A stretch of DNA of 64,000 nt, from positions 30,578,145 to 30,642,144 of the forward strand of contig CM076266.1 in assembly GCA_038380795.1 (NCBI GenBank), written 5' to 3'. Source of the DNA: Pyrocephalus nanus (taxonomy: Eukaryota > Chordata > Aves > Passeriformes > Tyrannidae). Below the pieces are notes generated by a model, which saw only the letters and a list, made by a program, of their open reading frames with translations, was not told where the DNA came from and made no database searches. Shown one piece after another: positions 54,201-64,000 of this stretch. The translations under genes were made by a program, and so were the position numbers. Every line of letters starts with the position of its first letter. Position 1 is the stretch's first letter.

Positions 54201-57200
54201 GCTGGGAAGAAGGTGATGGTATATTTAATCCAGGTAAGAACAGTTCAGACCTCATACTCAATACCATTAATTCTATGAATATTAGAGTAATATAAAGTAT
54301 TTGAAAATGCATGCACAAGTCTAGTTACACAAACAGAGCTATTTAATGTAAGCTTATCATATGTGCTTCTAGTAATAATTTGGTGTAATAATTTGGTGAT
54401 TCTGATCAGTAAATTAATGAAACCAGTTTTACATTAAATATAATTATATGGAAATTAATTGTTTGTAACTGATGTCCTTCTTGACCTTATTAACAACAAC
54501 ACCAAAAGCCTTGTTGGAATGAGTTAACTTAGTTGATGGACAGGGAGTGGATTTATCTGCTAGACCAACTAGTGGTGCCTAAGGGCATAGATATGTGTAT
54601 CCTGCCTATGAATTGTGGGAGCAAGAGTTTACATGAGCTTAACTCCTTTGAGTTTTTGAAATTTTATTAAATGTAATGGTAAAGCCAAACAGCATATTTC
54701 TTAAGTTGCTTGATAAGCCATGGTTTTCAAATGTTCTATAAGGCAGTGTTCCAGCCGACTGTATTGAATAATCAATGAAGCATAGTGGTGATATTTCACA
54801 GATTATTCAGATAAAAAATTATTAGGCTATATGTGAAGATTTTCCATCTATTTTGGAGAGAAGAAGAGGAATAAAATGAGTGAATGAATTTGAACTCCCT
54901 CTCCAAAACCAAAGTCAGTAATTCTAACCTAGACATGAGTAGCTGGAAAATAAATAAATAAACAACTAAAATCCCTTAGACTTTTTAAAATATATTAATG
55001 ATATGGATTTTTTTTCACATCAGATTTGATTTGTATTCTTAGTAGAAGCCTTGCTTTTATAGCGGAATTTCTTGCATAAAACAGTGGGCTACTGTCAACA
55101 GATCAATTAACTGTACTTCTTGGTGCTAATGTTGCGGGTTTTTTTTTTGTTGTTGTTGTTGTTTTGGGTTTTTTTTTAACTTTAAATGAATAAACCCCAT
55201 CCAGATCTTACCTTGCACATCTTCCCGTTCCCGCTAACCCTATTTGTTGTTTTTTTTTCTAATGGTTTTCTCCCCATAGTTCTCTGAGGCCTGGTTGCCC
55301 AAGAGATCTCTGGGCTTTGTATAGTGCAGCCACAGGTGAGCTCTGTGCAGACACCTAAACTCACATTGCTTCAGTATAGATGGGAAGGACTGCTTGAACA
55401 CAGCTCTTACTTCTCGGGAAATATCCCAAAAAACCATCCAAATATGCTTTGTTTCCATGTGTGCTACAGAGCCCAGAGTTCATTTTGTGTCTATGGCCTT
55501 GAGGGGAGGAAATAAATTGTGATGGATGCATAATTAGGCTAACTGTATGGCTTGTTTTTTTCCCTGATAGGTCAAGTACTTAGGATAGGTGCTAGGACTG
55601 CGACTAATGTGATATTTGTATCTCTCTCTATAGGTGGCTCTGTTTCTAATATGTATGCTATGAACTTAGCAAGATACAAATTTTGTCCTGAGATAAAGGA
55701 AAAAGGGCTTTCAGGTCTGCCAAGACTAGTCCTGTTCACTTCAGAAGAGGTAAAAACAAAACTGAAAAAATTTTTTGAACTTTTTCCACAGCTGCAAAAT
55801 TATATCATTTACATATCTAATGGAGTATTGGTACAATGATTTTTACATCACTGTATGATGTGAAATATTTGAACTAGGTGGAGAAGTCTGATAGTAAATT
55901 TCCCTGCAAAAGCTTCCTTGCTTTCAGAAAACACACAGATGTTCCTGCTTTGAAAATTGCTGATATAAGAATTGGTTGTACATGGGGCAAACCTGAAGCA
56001 GAAGGCTTGTGGTGTGTTGTGGAGGTCTGCAGCATTTGATTTCCCACAACATAAAGTCTAGCAGGAAGTGTAGGTAAATTTTGGATGTCAAGGGGTTTTT
56101 TCTGCATGTTTAAATTGTACTAAACTGAGCACTTGTGGACCTGTGAGGTGGCTCTCTGCAGCTCCCACTCTGCCCTGTGTCTGAATACAGATTGGTTGTG
56201 GTACAGAACCAAACTACCATATGCCTCTTAAAAAAACAACCTTGAACCTTTAGACAGTTCTTTAAATAATTGAAAATATGTGGCTAGTTTTAAAGTTTTT
56301 GAATAATATCTGTCCAAAATGCCGGTGGGAAACTGAGTTACATTCATACATTTCTTCTGAAGGTAGTTTTTGTGGCTTTTTTCTTTTCCCTGTCCCTTCA
56401 GTTTTAAGAGTTTGTTTGATTAATGCAGAGTTGTTATTAATTCTGACTCCACTATATAAAGGCCCCAGTGGAAGCAAGAACCTTGTTATATTAGAAAACA
56501 TCTACTTAATAGAATAATTTTAGCTCAGAAGTTTATACTGCAAACAGTTTGCAGTGTAAATAGACAAGAGGCTTATTTTGGAGAAGCCTGAGGGTTGAAG
56601 GTGTTGCGTAAGTTGTCCAAGACAGCACATATATTTTGGAACTGAGTCCTAATGTCCTAAATAAAGGTGGTTTGTTTGGGCATTTTCCCCAAGCAAAATA
56701 TATTTAGGTCTGTTTTGTTTTTTTCTGAAAAGTGTGTATATGAAATGACATGCTAGTTCATACTTAATTCACAGTGTCACATCTTCAAAATAGTTAAGGA
56801 GGTAAAAATGAGGTTGAAGCAAGTTCCATTACTGCTTTTAAGTGAAGCACTTAAATTTTTTATTAAGAAGTAATGTTTTATTTCATTGCAAGGTTTAAAT
56901 AAAATGTATATTCTTGTACTCAAAATAAGCAAGCATTTAATTTCATGTCAGATTTTAATTGGCCCCCAGAGTAAATTTATTTTTATGCCTTTGCTTCAAC
57001 AGAAGGACCAATACCATAAAATATAGAGCTGATAAGCAAAAATAAATTGGTAAATTATTTGCAAGGCCATGATTTTGATCTCTAATACTTTTCTTGATTC
57101 ACAAAACCACATTGTCTTCAGTACTCAGTAATGACTTGCTGTAAAACAGATGCTTTCAGTAGTTAGATTTTGTGACTATTTTCTAAGATCTCTAGTGTTT

Positions 57201-60200
57201 ATTCATGGTTATGAGGGAAGAGGTGGGCATATTCATACATACTTATTTTGGATCCACCTATACTGAGTCCAAGGTACATGGCCTTTTGGAAACTTTTCAG
57301 ATACGTCATATTCAGAATATATGTAATAAATGGTCCAAACTGTAGATAAATACATAACTGTTTGTATCATACACTATTATGAGGGTTTTTTTTTTATTTA
57401 GCATTTTGCATCTTTGAATCATGGAATCATTTAGGTTTGAAAAGACCTCTAAGATCATCAAGTCCAACCTTTGACTGATTACCCCCATTCTACCTGACCA
57501 TAGCACTAAATAACACACCCAGTTGTTTCTTGAACGCCTCCAGGGTGACTCTACCGCCTCCCTGGGCAGATCATTCCAATGCTTAACAACCCTTTCATTG
57601 GAGAAATTCTCCCTGATGTCCAAGTTGAACCTCTTCTGGCACAGCTGCAGGCTATGTCCTCTTGTCCTCTCACTGGCTGCCTGGGAGAAGAGGCAAATCC
57701 CCGCCTTGCTACAACCTCCTTTCGGGTAGTTGCAGAGAGCAGTAAGGTCTCTCCTGGGCTTCCTATTTTCCAGGCTGAACAATGCCAGCACCCTCAGCCA
57801 TTCCTTACTCTCCAGAGTCCATGGACTTATTCTCCAGACCCTTTACCAAATTCTTTGCTCTTCCTTGGACACGGTCCAGCATCTCATTGACTTTCTTGTA
57901 GTGAGGGGACCAGAACCCAGGATTCAAGGTGTGGTCTCAACAGTGCCGAGTACAGGGGGACAATCACGGCCCTGGTCCTGCTGGCCATGCTATTTCTGAC
58001 ACAAGCCAGGATGCTATTGTCCTTCTTGCCACCCAGGCACACTGCTGGCTCATGTTCACCTGCCTGTTGACCAGCACCCCCAGGTCTTTTTCCACCGGTC
58101 AGCTTTCCAGTCATTCTTCCCCAGGCCTGTAGCACTGCATACTATTGTTGTGACCCATATGCAGGACCCTGCACTTTGACTTGTTGAACCTCACACCTTT
58201 GGCCTTAGCCCTTTGATCTAGCCTGTCCAGATCCCTCTGCAGAGCTTTCCTACCCTCCAACAGATCAATCTCCCACCTAAATTAATGCCGTCTGTGAACT
58301 TACTGAGGATATACTCAATTCCATCATCTAAACATCCTTCGTTTTTGTTGTGTTGTGTGTGTGTTTTTGTTGTTGTTTTTGTTGTTTTGTTTTAAATGAA
58401 GAGGTACCTGGAGAAGCAAATTGTTTAAAAAACAAATCCTGGAGAAGTTAACAACCTGTGTTTATCTTAGTCATGAATCAGGCAACAGCACTGGCATGGA
58501 GAATCCTTGAGACTTTAATGAACTGAGTAGTCAAGGAGTCAGAAGGATAAGGAGTCAAAACACATGGCTGTTCAAGGCCCTCTTGTCATTTTAGGGCTTG
58601 GCTGCAATGCTGTGTTCAAATGAAATGATTTTTGCCTTGAGTTGCCAGGTCCCAAAGTTTCAGTTTGGCACTCCATGGATTGAAAGAGTTGCCATGCTGC
58701 AGAGCACACACAGGAAGGCACAGATTTGTCAGTGACTCGGTTTTACCTGATATGGGGCTATAAATTTTTTTGTATGCTCTTGGATAACATGAAGATGTAT
58801 GTTTAATGCATGGCCCACCCAAGGTCCTCATGTGCTCTGTTTGGCCTTCAAGGATAAAAAGGCTCCTTGTTCCTGCAAGTAAAGTGCTTAGCTGCTTAAA
58901 ATGGTGATGATACACAGTGAATGCTATCTATGCTGCTACTGTGTAGTTCTTTTGCTGGACCATTACAGAGTGATTCTTCTTGAGACAGTAGCTGTAGAAG
59001 AGTAATTGTTATATCCCACTTTGTGGCATGATTTGTGGCTCTGTAGGAGTTGAATACAGTTGAAGTTATAGATATCAGCCCATTTTTTCCCACTTTTTGC
59101 TATTTGAGTCCCATCTGAACTTTATTCTGACACAAATATGTATTGCATTGATATGAAGGGTAGAAATCTGCTAAATTTGAGGTAACTGAGGGTAGAAGAG
59201 GATGTGTAAACAACTGAAATGTGCATGCTGATATGAGCAGTTTTTTAGATGCAATGAAACTTAATTCCTCCCCAGTGCAACTTGGTCATGAAAGTAATAA
59301 AGTGAGAGAACACAACATTAACTCATCATGTTGTCCCCTGCTGAAATTAAAACAGAAAAAAATGAGTAATAAAACAATCTCATAATAGTGTAATTGCTTT
59401 ATGCAATCATGTTTCTAGGAAACTTTTCAAAATCAAGAAAATACAAATTTATCTTTTCTTTTAATGAGCACAGGACGGAAAGTACCTTGTCTTTGCAAAC
59501 ATTATTAGGAAACAAAAACTACATCTAGGTATAGGTAAATAGTACAGCAGCACATCTTAAAACTACTGTTCCAATTTGATCTTGTGATCAAAGGTTTTAA
59601 TTTCTTACTGCAAATGGCTATAGATTTAATAACTTTTCCCAACAAACAAAACTACAATAGCCATGGCAAGAGTTACCTGAATTCACCTTTTGTCTGGATA
59701 TTCCTTTCTCTTTTTTTTTTTTTCTATGAACAAGTGAATTAGTTGACACTGTTGTGACTGGAGCCACTAAATGTTGTCTGGTATATTTTTTTTGTTCTTA
59801 AAATGATGCACTGCAATTTAGCTTAATGGCTTCTAGTAATGCTAGTGGGGGTGGGAGGGGGCAGAAATTCTTACATGTTTTCAATCAATATAACTGAAAG
59901 ACTACTTTTTTCATCAAAGAAAGCATGGTAATATGAGTCTTGTTCCTTTTCTGTCCTACTGAAGGACAAAATTTTCCATGAGGTGCAGAAATACTTTTGG
60001 AGAAAAAAAATAATGTATCTTACAACCTGTTTTATTTGGGTGTACCCTTTGTACTTCTCTTTTCCTCTGCTTTTTGGTATATTCTCTCAGGTGCTCAAGT
60101 GCTTTGTCTTTCTCCCAGTCTCCCACACTATTTTTTATAATAAAATACATGATTTAGTGATTGTATGCTTACTAGTATTCTGAATTTGCAGGTCTACTGC

Positions 60201-62641
60201 TTTCTCACTTTGGAGCAATCTGATTATTCTTGGTGATTCATCCTTTCATCTGAATGTAATGGATAGAAATCAGCGATGGAGATAACTTGTATTTTAAGTG
60301 ATTCACTAATCAGTCAAAAATATCTCCAAACTTCTACTAAACAACACACAACCACTTACAGTCATTATTACCATTATTGATGTAATTTGATGTAATGTAA
60401 GACTAATTATCCAGCTATGTATGTTATTATTCTTGTAACAGTCTAAATGAATGAGTCTTAAAAGCTTTTTGGATGTGTCATGTTACAAAATTAAGCTTTC
60501 TTAAAACTACTTTCTAGTATCAGGTGCTTTTATTTAAAAGGTGGGTGACAGTGAGGGAAATGTTTTTGTCGAAAAGAAAGACAGCCCTTTGAGATCATCC
60601 ATCTCATCAAAATAAGCATGACAGGCTTTATTACTCTTAATATATTCATGCCCCCACATTAAAATGTTGTACATTTTTCATAATTATGTTCTGCAGTAAC
60701 TGCATTTGTGTGAACTCTCTTGAAGAAAATGGAATTAATTAACCACCTGGCTTCACCTCCTGTATGAGAAGTAACGATTCTAGACATCTTCACGGTTGCT
60801 GCAGTACACATTATTTTAACTCTTCAGAATAACGTGTAAAAGAGCCAACTTTATTTTTTCTGAGAAGGGCAGTGACAATCCAAGGGTTGAATGATCTCTG
60901 TTCTGAGAAGAACTGTCTAGTCCTATGGGAGGCTGTGCACTCTTAAAACTGACCCCACTGCTATGAGTGGGTAGGCATTTGGCGTGCTGCAGGTTCCTCA
61001 GAGTGGTTTTGACATCTAAATATCTTCAGGTTAAGAAGGTTACTGTATCTTAAATTCCCAGGCTAATTATGAAGATGAATTAAGCAGAGATCAATGTACT
61101 CTTATTCTGGCATAAGACAAAATGTTCTTGTGCTGGAATAACAGTACTCAGAGTAGAGCAGGTCCTTACGGGGGTGAATGTTGGAAGTATGGTAAGATAC
61201 TTCACGAATGTTTGCTCAACACTAAAAAAAACTTGTAAAAAATATGGAGTGGTCTGTAGGCTTGAGTATCCTTCTCACTAAAGTCATTTTACTGCATTCT
61301 GATCAAATAAACATCCATTTTGAACATCCTCTTTTACACTCACTTCGCAGGCTTTGTAGACTGATGCCCTTTATTCAACACTAGGTGAGAAGTGGGCTGC
61401 ATGAGTCTGTACTCATTCAAAAATGTCTCTGTGATGAGACCTAGATAAAATTCTTTGCTAAAATAGTAACTTCATTTTCTGAAAAATGCAGACTGGTCCA
61501 GACTGGAACCTTTTGCAAAATCCACATTAACTTCTGAAGATGTGCTGAGTTCTGTCTCAAGCCTGCTTGCTTTCTTAATGGTTTCACAACATCATGATTT
61601 TCAGATCCTTTTGCAGAGACAGAACTTTAAAAGGGTTGTGAGTCCCAGTCATACCACATCTGAAGGCTTTGGTAGGTCTAGGAAAGGCTTTGGGTAGCTC
61701 TTTGATGGTGTGAACAAGAATTGCTAAATTAGGCCAAGGGTCAGTTTATGATAGTATCCTGTCTGGCAGTAGCCAGCAACTGAGGATTAGAGAAAGCACC
61801 AAAAAAGTTACAAGAATAAAGTGATAGAAGCTTTAGATGTATCATAACACATATCTTAATTAAGGGTCCAGTTTCCAAGGAGTGGTGCTTTTTGACTTTC
61901 AGACCTATTCATTGCTTTTAGGCTTTTGAGTTGAATAGCCTTTAGAACTTTCTTCCCATGCCTTTCCTAACTCTTACAGTCATTGATACTTTTGACTCAG
62001 TTCTAGCAAAACCTTTTGAAACAATTAATAATTCCTCCCTGATGACACTTCAAATTTCTACTTTTCATTCTAATACAGAACCAGCTTTAAAAAAACATTG
62101 TATGTAATAGAGCTTCTTAGTTTTTTTTAAGCCCACATTTTAAACATGGCACACCTGGGTTGTTTTTTTTGCCTTATTTCCCCCAGTTTTCAGTGTATGT
62201 TACTGTTAAATACAAGATGGACTTTGTGATATGTAGTTCATCAGTTTGATTTTTATGTTTTCATGGCTGTTAGGTGCAGTTGAATTAATTTTAGTGTCTC
62301 TGTTCCCTATGTGGGAATTCCCTATGAGGAATTTATTTCTTTTGTTTTAATTGTATATGTACTTTTTTTCTCCCCATGCTTTTCACTTACAGTGTCATTA
62401 CTCCATGAAGAAGGCAGCCTCCTTCCTGGGTATCGGTACAGAGAATGTTTACTTCATCAGAACAGATGAAAGGTAAGAAAGCAAGAGCCATGACTATGAT
62501 CTCTGAGCCTTTGTAAAATGCAGTAGTGCTGTACATAACAACCTATTTGAATGTAACTGAAAAAGTTTTAAATCTGTGTCCCTTAGAGGTAAGATGATAC
62601 CTGAGGAACTGGAGAAACAAGTCCAGCGGGCCAGGAAAGAG
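39248..62641 (+). CDS. GADL1: GADL1, 5' half (exons 1-8, runs off right edge)
   Basis: This is a multi-exon gene for glutamate decarboxylase-like protein 1, a cytosolic PLP-dependent group II decarboxylase. The family acts on acidic amino acids such as aspartate and cysteine sulfinate, giving beta-alanine and hypotaurine. The joined frame from 39248-39254, 50530-50699, 51517-51643, 53378-53468, 54127-54233, 55634-55749, 62393-62472 and 62587-62641 gives about 251 residues with no stop, and all splice phases fit. Diagnostic motifs are [11 protein letters not shown] (residues 103-113), [14 protein letters not shown] (133-146), [15 protein letters not shown] (168-182) and [19 protein letters not shown] (207-225). 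The His of CHYS is at the position that stacks on the PLP ring in this family. The lysine that binds PLP lies in exons beyond the window. Resemblance to mammalian GADL1 is clearly closer than to CSAD or GAD1/GAD2 (for example KGLSG and GIGTENV). The exon 1 assignment is inferred; the other exons are firm. Confidence 0.93.
40209..40290. repeat. (TTTG)n-like simple repeat
   Basis: Low-complexity T/G sequence built from imperfect GTTT and GTTTT units, within predicted intron 1. Confidence 0.85.
43880..43955 (-). mobile_element. Possible MIR-like SINE remnant
   Basis: The run CCCAAAATCACATGGTTAAACC, followed about 35 bases later by GTGTCCAGAGCACTGCTT, is weakly similar to the reverse complement of MIR between the conserved core and the tRNA-related head. 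Similarity is judged by eye and is low; chance is a real alternative. Confidence 0.25.
45070..45163. repeat. T-rich low-complexity tract
   Basis: About 90 bases almost entirely of T with scattered G, in predicted intron 1. A similar but shorter TTTG tract follows at 45709-45745. Confidence 0.8.
48361..48468. repeat. (T5-13 G)n low-complexity tract
   Basis: About 108 bases of T runs separated by single G, read as poly-lysine when translated on the minus strand. It is a simple repeat, possibly grown from an old poly-A tail, and not coding. Confidence 0.9.
50530..50699 (+). CDS. GADL1: GADL1 exon 2
   Basis: The acceptor TTTACCTTACAG ends at 50529 and the donor GTAAAG starts at 50700. The frame reads (V)[19 protein letters not shown] and continues through [11 protein letters not shown] to ADDVTEK, closely matching the N-terminal region of mammalian GADL1. 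It ends in phase 0. A second AG acceptor 17 bases downstream (ending 50546) would shift the frame from the exon 1 ATG, though initiation at Met 50550 would still give the right frame. There is a stop in frame at 50511, so the coding region cannot extend upstream without splicing. Confidence 0.93.
50700..51516 (+). other. GADL1 intron 2
   Basis: An 817-bp phase 0 intron from GTAAAG to CACTAG. Nothing else is recognised in it; the open frames it contains on both strands have no supporting features. Confidence 0.85.
51517..51643 (+). CDS. GADL1: GADL1 exon 3
   Basis: 127 bp, phase 0 start and phase 1 end (donor GTAGGA). It encodes [20 protein letters not shown], then [22 protein letters not shown] and the first base of the serine codon completed in exon 4. 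It matches the helical N-terminal domain of GADL1 that helps form the homodimer. The antisense open frame of 133 codons over this exon is a shadow. Confidence 0.96.
51644..53377 (+). other. GADL1 intron 3
   Basis: A 1734-bp phase 1 intron of AT-rich unique sequence. No repeat family or embedded gene is recognised. Confidence 0.85.
53378..53468 (+). CDS. GADL1: GADL1 exon 4
   Basis: 91 bp, acceptor TGTATTTTCAG and consensus donor GTAAGT. It encodes (S)[20 protein letters not shown] and then FITEALNPS. The HPRFFNQL motif is shared by GAD, CSAD and GADL1 enzymes and lines the substrate pocket. It ends in phase 2. Confidence 0.97.
53469..54126 (+). other. GADL1 intron 4
   Basis: A 658-bp phase 2 intron, GTAAGT to TTTTTTTTTCAG, with a strong pyrimidine tract. 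Nothing else is recognised. Confidence 0.85.
54127..54233 (+). CDS. GADL1: GADL1 exon 5
   Basis: 107 bp, donor GTAAGA. It encodes (V)[19 protein letters not shown], then [16 protein letters not shown], ending in phase 1 inside the first glycine of the GGS motif. The YTYEVSPVF segment is the conserved stretch preceding the PLP phosphate-binding loop in this family. Confidence 0.97.
54234..55633 (+). other. GADL1 intron 5
   Basis: A 1400-bp phase 1 intron. It contains a (TTG)n/T-rich simple repeat at 55138-55178. The frame of exon 6 stays open upstream into the intron (from 55552), which is chance read-through, not an exon extension. Confidence 0.85.
55138..55178. repeat. (TTG)n/T-rich simple repeat
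   Basis: T run, (GTT) repeats, then another T run, in GADL1 intron 5. Confidence 0.85.
55634..55749 (+). CDS. GADL1: GADL1 exon 6
   Basis: 116 bp, acceptor TCTCTCTATAG and donor GTAAAA. It encodes (G)[19 protein letters not shown], then [28 protein letters not shown] is the loop that contacts the phosphate of PLP in group II decarboxylases. It ends in phase 0. Confidence 0.97.
57416..58330 (-). mobile_element. CR1 LINE, about 0.9 kb, 5'-truncated
   Basis: The plus strand begins with the reversed CR1 3' end (GAATCATGGAATCATTTAGG, AAGACCTCTAAGATCATCAAG) and runs through the reversed C-terminal coding region to TTAATGCCGTCTGTGAAC. On the minus strand a frame still reads [20 protein letters not shown] and [19 protein letters not shown], typical of the CR1 ORF2 C-terminus. 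It is 5'-truncated as most CR1 copies are. This is the best-preserved LINE in the window and sits antisense inside GADL1 intron 6. Confidence 0.93.
58341..58393. repeat. (TG/TTG)n simple repeat
   Basis: T/G low-complexity sequence directly after the truncated end of the CR1 copy. Confidence 0.85.
62393..62472 (+). CDS. GADL1: GADL1 exon 7
   Basis: 80 bp, acceptor TTTTCACTTACAG and donor GTAAGA. It encodes [19 protein letters not shown], then YFIRTDE and two bases of the next arginine codon. The His in CHYS (62396-62398) is at the position that stacks on the PLP ring in family members. It ends in phase 2. Confidence 0.97.
62587..62641 (+). CDS. GADL1: GADL1 exon 8
   Basis: 55 bp, acceptor GTGTCCCTTAG and donor GTGAGA. 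It encodes (R)[18 protein letters not shown], matching the segment just before GAAPFLV in mammalian GADL1. It ends in phase 0. Intron 7, which separates it from exon 7, is only 114 bp (62473-62586). Confidence 0.96.
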
Positions 62642-64000
62642 GTGAGAGGGGGAGAGAGAACATGAAAGAGAGAGGAGTGTATGCAGACTGTGTGCTTGTG
62701 TCTGAGTGAAAGGAAGGAAAACTAAGAGCGAGCAAAATCTTAAAAATAGGGCAGTTAATGTAACAATGGTTTTCTTACAGGAGGAATTTCTGCTGCAAAC
62801 TTGTATAACAAGTCAAGGCTTATGGGTTATACACTCTTAGAAGGGAGGAAAATTCCACAGGGTGTTTACTGCTAATGAAAGTCCTGAGTAAATGCTGCTC
62901 TTAAGTATTTAGCACATTTCTTCCAGGATTTCTTTTGCCCTTGATCCATTTGTGGGTTTTTTTTTGTTTTGTTTTTGTTTGTTTGTTTGTTTTTTAATGG
63001 ATGCAGTATTTGTTTTCCTAAAAAGTTTTTTCAGGTAATTACAGCAGCTATTCCTCTATCCTCTGCAGTAAGCAAGAACTGTAAGGTGTCTTAGTCTCTA
63101 AAACCATCATACAAGCTACAAATGGTAAATTCAGTCCTTTCTATTACTGTAGCAAGAGTGCAGAGATGTACCTCTTTTTCCCTAGGGACTTTGCCATGTA
63201 GGAAATCAAAGGCCAGCATTTATAAAGGTACTGATGTGTGTATTTGGACAGTAGCATACATTCTTATACTCTGTAAGACAGTGTTTAACTATAGTCAACA
63301 TAATTTATTTTAGAGAGCCTGGAGGACTGAATGTGAATTCCAAGAGCATCTTCTTTTGGCTTGGTTAGCTCACCTTAATTTTCACTCCTAGTTTGTGTAT
63401 CAGAGCAGTAGGATTCAGAGCTCAGCCATGATCTATGAATACAAAGTAATTAGTGCAATGTCAATGGCATAGATAATACTTTCAATTGAATCCTACCTTG
63501 GGAAACCTACTTTTGTGGCTGGTAGAAAAGCCAAGGTAGTGCTGTCCTGTCATGGACTGGCATGGCCACAGCAGCTTTCACGAAGATCTGATTTAGATAC
63601 ATTTTCTGCCTGACAGTCATCTCTGAGTTTCATGCTAGATAGAAGAGCTATTGATACATGATGGCCCTAATGACCTAAGAAACTCTCTTGCTTGCCTCTC
63701 TCTGTACTTTGCATTATCTGAGAAAGACAACCTGTACTTTACTCAGTTGAGCAAGATGGGGGAAAAAATGGCTGAAATAAAATGGAGCAAGAGGAAGCAG
63801 GCTCATAGGAGAATGAACTCCTTGCTCTTGCAAAAACAGAATTCTTGTTTGTTCGTGTACTACTAAATGTAGTGGTTATTTGAAAGAAATCATCTGGCAT
63901 TTATGATTTTTTAAAAAAGGTCAATCTCAGTATGGTGCTCTGCAATTGAAAAACAAATGTTCTATATCGAAATGCTCTGCTTACAGGAAAACACGATTTC
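62642..64000 (+). other. GADL1 intron 8, incomplete
   Basis: It starts with GTGAGAGG and continues to the window edge. The next expected exon (encoding GAAPFLV and the conserved SGTT stretch) is not found, so it lies to the right. A TTTG simple repeat occupies 62957-62995. An AG acceptor-like site at 63985-63986 is followed by codons that do not match the family. Confidence 0.8.
62957..62995. repeat. (TTTG)n simple repeat
   Basis: T run followed by GTTT units, in GADL1 intron 8. Confidence 0.85.

Larger units (their letters stand above)
55750..62392 (+). other. GADL1 intron 6 (6.6 kb)
   Basis: A phase 0 intron from GTAAAA to TTTTCACTTACAG. It contains one CR1 copy (57416-58330) followed directly by a T/G simple repeat (58341-58393). 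The remainder is AT-rich unique sequence without a recognised gene. Confidence 0.85.

Noticed and set aside
55552..55839. Extension of exon 6 upstream and downstream as a 95-codon single-exon gene
   Set aside because: The conserved part is bounded exactly by AG and GT splice sites in matching phases; the flanks do not match the family.
63986..64000. Acceptor-like TTACAG at the right edge as the next GADL1 exon
   Set aside because: The codons that follow (ENTI) do not match the GAAPF start expected after exon 8.
1..64000. Microbial-type systems (CRISPR, operons, toxin-antitoxin, prophage)
   Set aside because: The sequence is vertebrate: spliced gene, CpG island, CR1 LINEs and no regularly spaced repeats or tightly packed genes.

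Overview
The window is vertebrate nuclear DNA, almost certainly from a bird. It is mostly AT-rich non-coding sequence with long introns bounded by GT-AG splice sites and a CpG island. The recognisable younger repeats are CR1 LINE 3' ends of avian type. There are no operons, bacterial ribosome-binding sites, CRISPR arrays or phage modules.

Layout. Positions 1 to about 38.36 kb are intergenic, with no gene I can support. This part holds low-complexity runs, two CR1 fragments (14.9 and 23.3 kb), a MIR-like SINE remnant (21.9 kb) and a roughly 1.7 kb, very degraded CR1/L3-type LINE on the minus strand (about 36.19-37.93 kb). A plus-strand CR1 3' end carrying an uninterrupted G23 run lies at 38.36-38.76 kb. 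It abuts a CpG island (about 38.76-39.60 kb) with a TATA-like box and a well-placed ATG.

The one gene is the 5' half of GADL1 (glutamate decarboxylase-like 1, an acidic amino acid decarboxylase of the PLP-dependent group II family), on the plus strand. Seven exons are certain from protein similarity and matching splice phases: 50530-50699, 51517-51643, 53378-53468, 54127-54233, 55634-55749, 62393-62472 and 62587-62641. A first exon ending at 39254, with only seven coding bases, is inferred from the CpG island, the Kozak ATG, the GT donor and the compatible phase. The joined reading frame gives about 251 residues of a protein that is about 520 residues long in mammals. It stops before the segment with the PLP-binding lysine, so the gene runs off the right edge.

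The introns are large (intron 1 about 11.3 kb, intron 6 about 6.6 kb) except intron 7 (114 bp). Intron 6 holds a minus-strand CR1 of about 0.9 kb. Most long open frames elsewhere in the window look like chance frames or repeat remnants. No novel enzymatic or defence system is visible. The points most worth a second look are the mini coding first exon with a tandem acceptor at exon 2, the CR1/G23 insertion beside the promoter, and the long ancient LINE relic upstream.
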